From Plecoglossus altivelis (Eukaryota > Chordata > Actinopteri > Osmeriformes > Plecoglossidae), in contig BROE01000010.1 in assembly GCA_036571765.1 (NCBI GenBank), forward strand, positions 8,019,182 through 8,083,181: a stretch of 64,000 nucleotides of DNA, read 5' to 3'. The notes below the pieces were generated by a model. The model worked only from the letters and a program-made list of their open reading frames with translations, searched no databases and had not been told where the DNA came from. Positions 63,352-64,000 of this stretch are shown here, in pieces. Each line of letters starts with the position of its first letter. The first letter of the stretch is position 1. Made by a program: the position numbers and the translations under genes.

Positions 63352-64000
63352 CTGCCGGCCAGGCAGGAGGCCGGGTGGGAGAGGACAGGGTTAATACACG
63401 CCGCAGGCCACACGCCATAGCGTCACGCCACAGGACACACGCCATAGCGTCACGCCACAGGCCACTGGCCATAGCGTCACGCCACAGGCCACTGCCCATA
63501 GCGTCACGCCACAACACCACGGAGCACGCATGGATGTAGAGGACAACAACACATCCGGCGCTTGGCTCACCCCGGAGAGAGTCTCTGAGGCGCTACTGAA
63601 CTGGAGCACACGATGCATGATGGGGTTCAGACAGGAGATGCACAGACTCAAGGCGTGAGTGAGTTATGACGTTTGAGTGGTCAGAGATTCCAAACAACAC
63701 AAATCCTCCACGGGATCCACGTGTGTCTTTGACAACAGCGAGTCGCCCGAACAAACAGAGGTGACAGCGGAGGACGAGCTAACGGCTGAGTGGGGATGAT
63801 GTCAACAGAGGGACAGCTGAGGTGGAGGAGGGAAACCTGGTCACAGTTTTTGTCTTTTCTAAGATCAGCAAAATGAGCTAATATGAATATTTTGTTTCCC
63901 CAGATGAAAGCGATTTTGGAGGAGTTACTTATAAGAGATTGGTTTCCTCTATTAGTGCCCCCCCCCTACCTACTATCCTGTGACCATCGCCCCCCCCCCC
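63352..64000 (-). other. clasp1: clasp1 intron running off the right edge
   Basis: This is intron upstream (in transcript direction) of the SMLEYD exon. It contains a four-copy 27-bp tandem repeat and a possible 30-bp microexon (63571-63600). The window ends in C-runs (63959-63966 and 63991-64000). Confidence 0.7.
63402..63515. repeat. 27-bp tandem repeat, four copies
   Basis: Copies of gccatagcgtcacgccacag recur with exact 27-bp spacing at 63414, 63441, 63468 and (as cccatag) 63495, in the clasp1 intron. Each unit is CpG-containing (gcgtcacg). Confidence 0.93.

Overview
The window is genomic DNA from a vertebrate, most likely a ray-finned fish. It carries split genes with GT-AG introns and vertebrate protein families, and it has no operons or bacterial-type signals. 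The introns are compact for a vertebrate: all thirteen coding exons of a GLI transcription factor fit in about 40 kb. Microsatellites are abundant (CA, CT, GA, CCTG), and no intact transposon was recognised. The base composition is less AT-rich than I would expect of zebrafish, but I cannot name the species.

Positions 5,028-45,443 on the plus strand hold the complete coding sequence of gli2, the zinc-finger effector of Hedgehog signalling. Thirteen coding exons join in phase into a 1,484-residue protein. It has the N-terminal GLI homology blocks, the SYGHL SUFU-binding motif, five C2H2 zinc fingers encoded by four exons, a PKA-type phosphorylation cluster, and a C-terminal acidic activation domain. 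The first coding exon begins with a splice acceptor just before the ATG, so at least one noncoding 5' exon lies upstream, probably outside the window. Intron 1 is 18.3 kb and holds most of the non-repetitive, TAAT-rich segments that look like developmental enhancers.

Positions 45,444 to about 46,470 look like the gli2 3' UTR. The roughly 12 kb from there to 58.5 kb have no convincing gene. They hold several enhancer-like segments, a TG microsatellite and a purine-rich minisatellite.

Positions about 58,540-64,000 carry the 3' end of clasp1 on the minus strand, encoding a microtubule plus-end (+TIP) protein. Seven coding exons, plus one probable 57-bp cassette exon, encode the C-terminal 373 (or 392) residues, followed by a roughly 2.4 kb 3' UTR. 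The rest of the gene lies beyond the right edge. gli2 and clasp1 are therefore convergent neighbours, matching the vertebrate GLI2-CLASP1 linkage, but no tfcp2l1 exon was seen between them.

No wholly new biological system is evident. Points worth checking are the enhancer-like segments, a clasp1 cassette exon and NAGNAG acceptor, a diverged local duplication in intron 1, a CAGAC-containing minisatellite in intron 2, and a GT-repeat splice acceptor before a zinc-finger exon.
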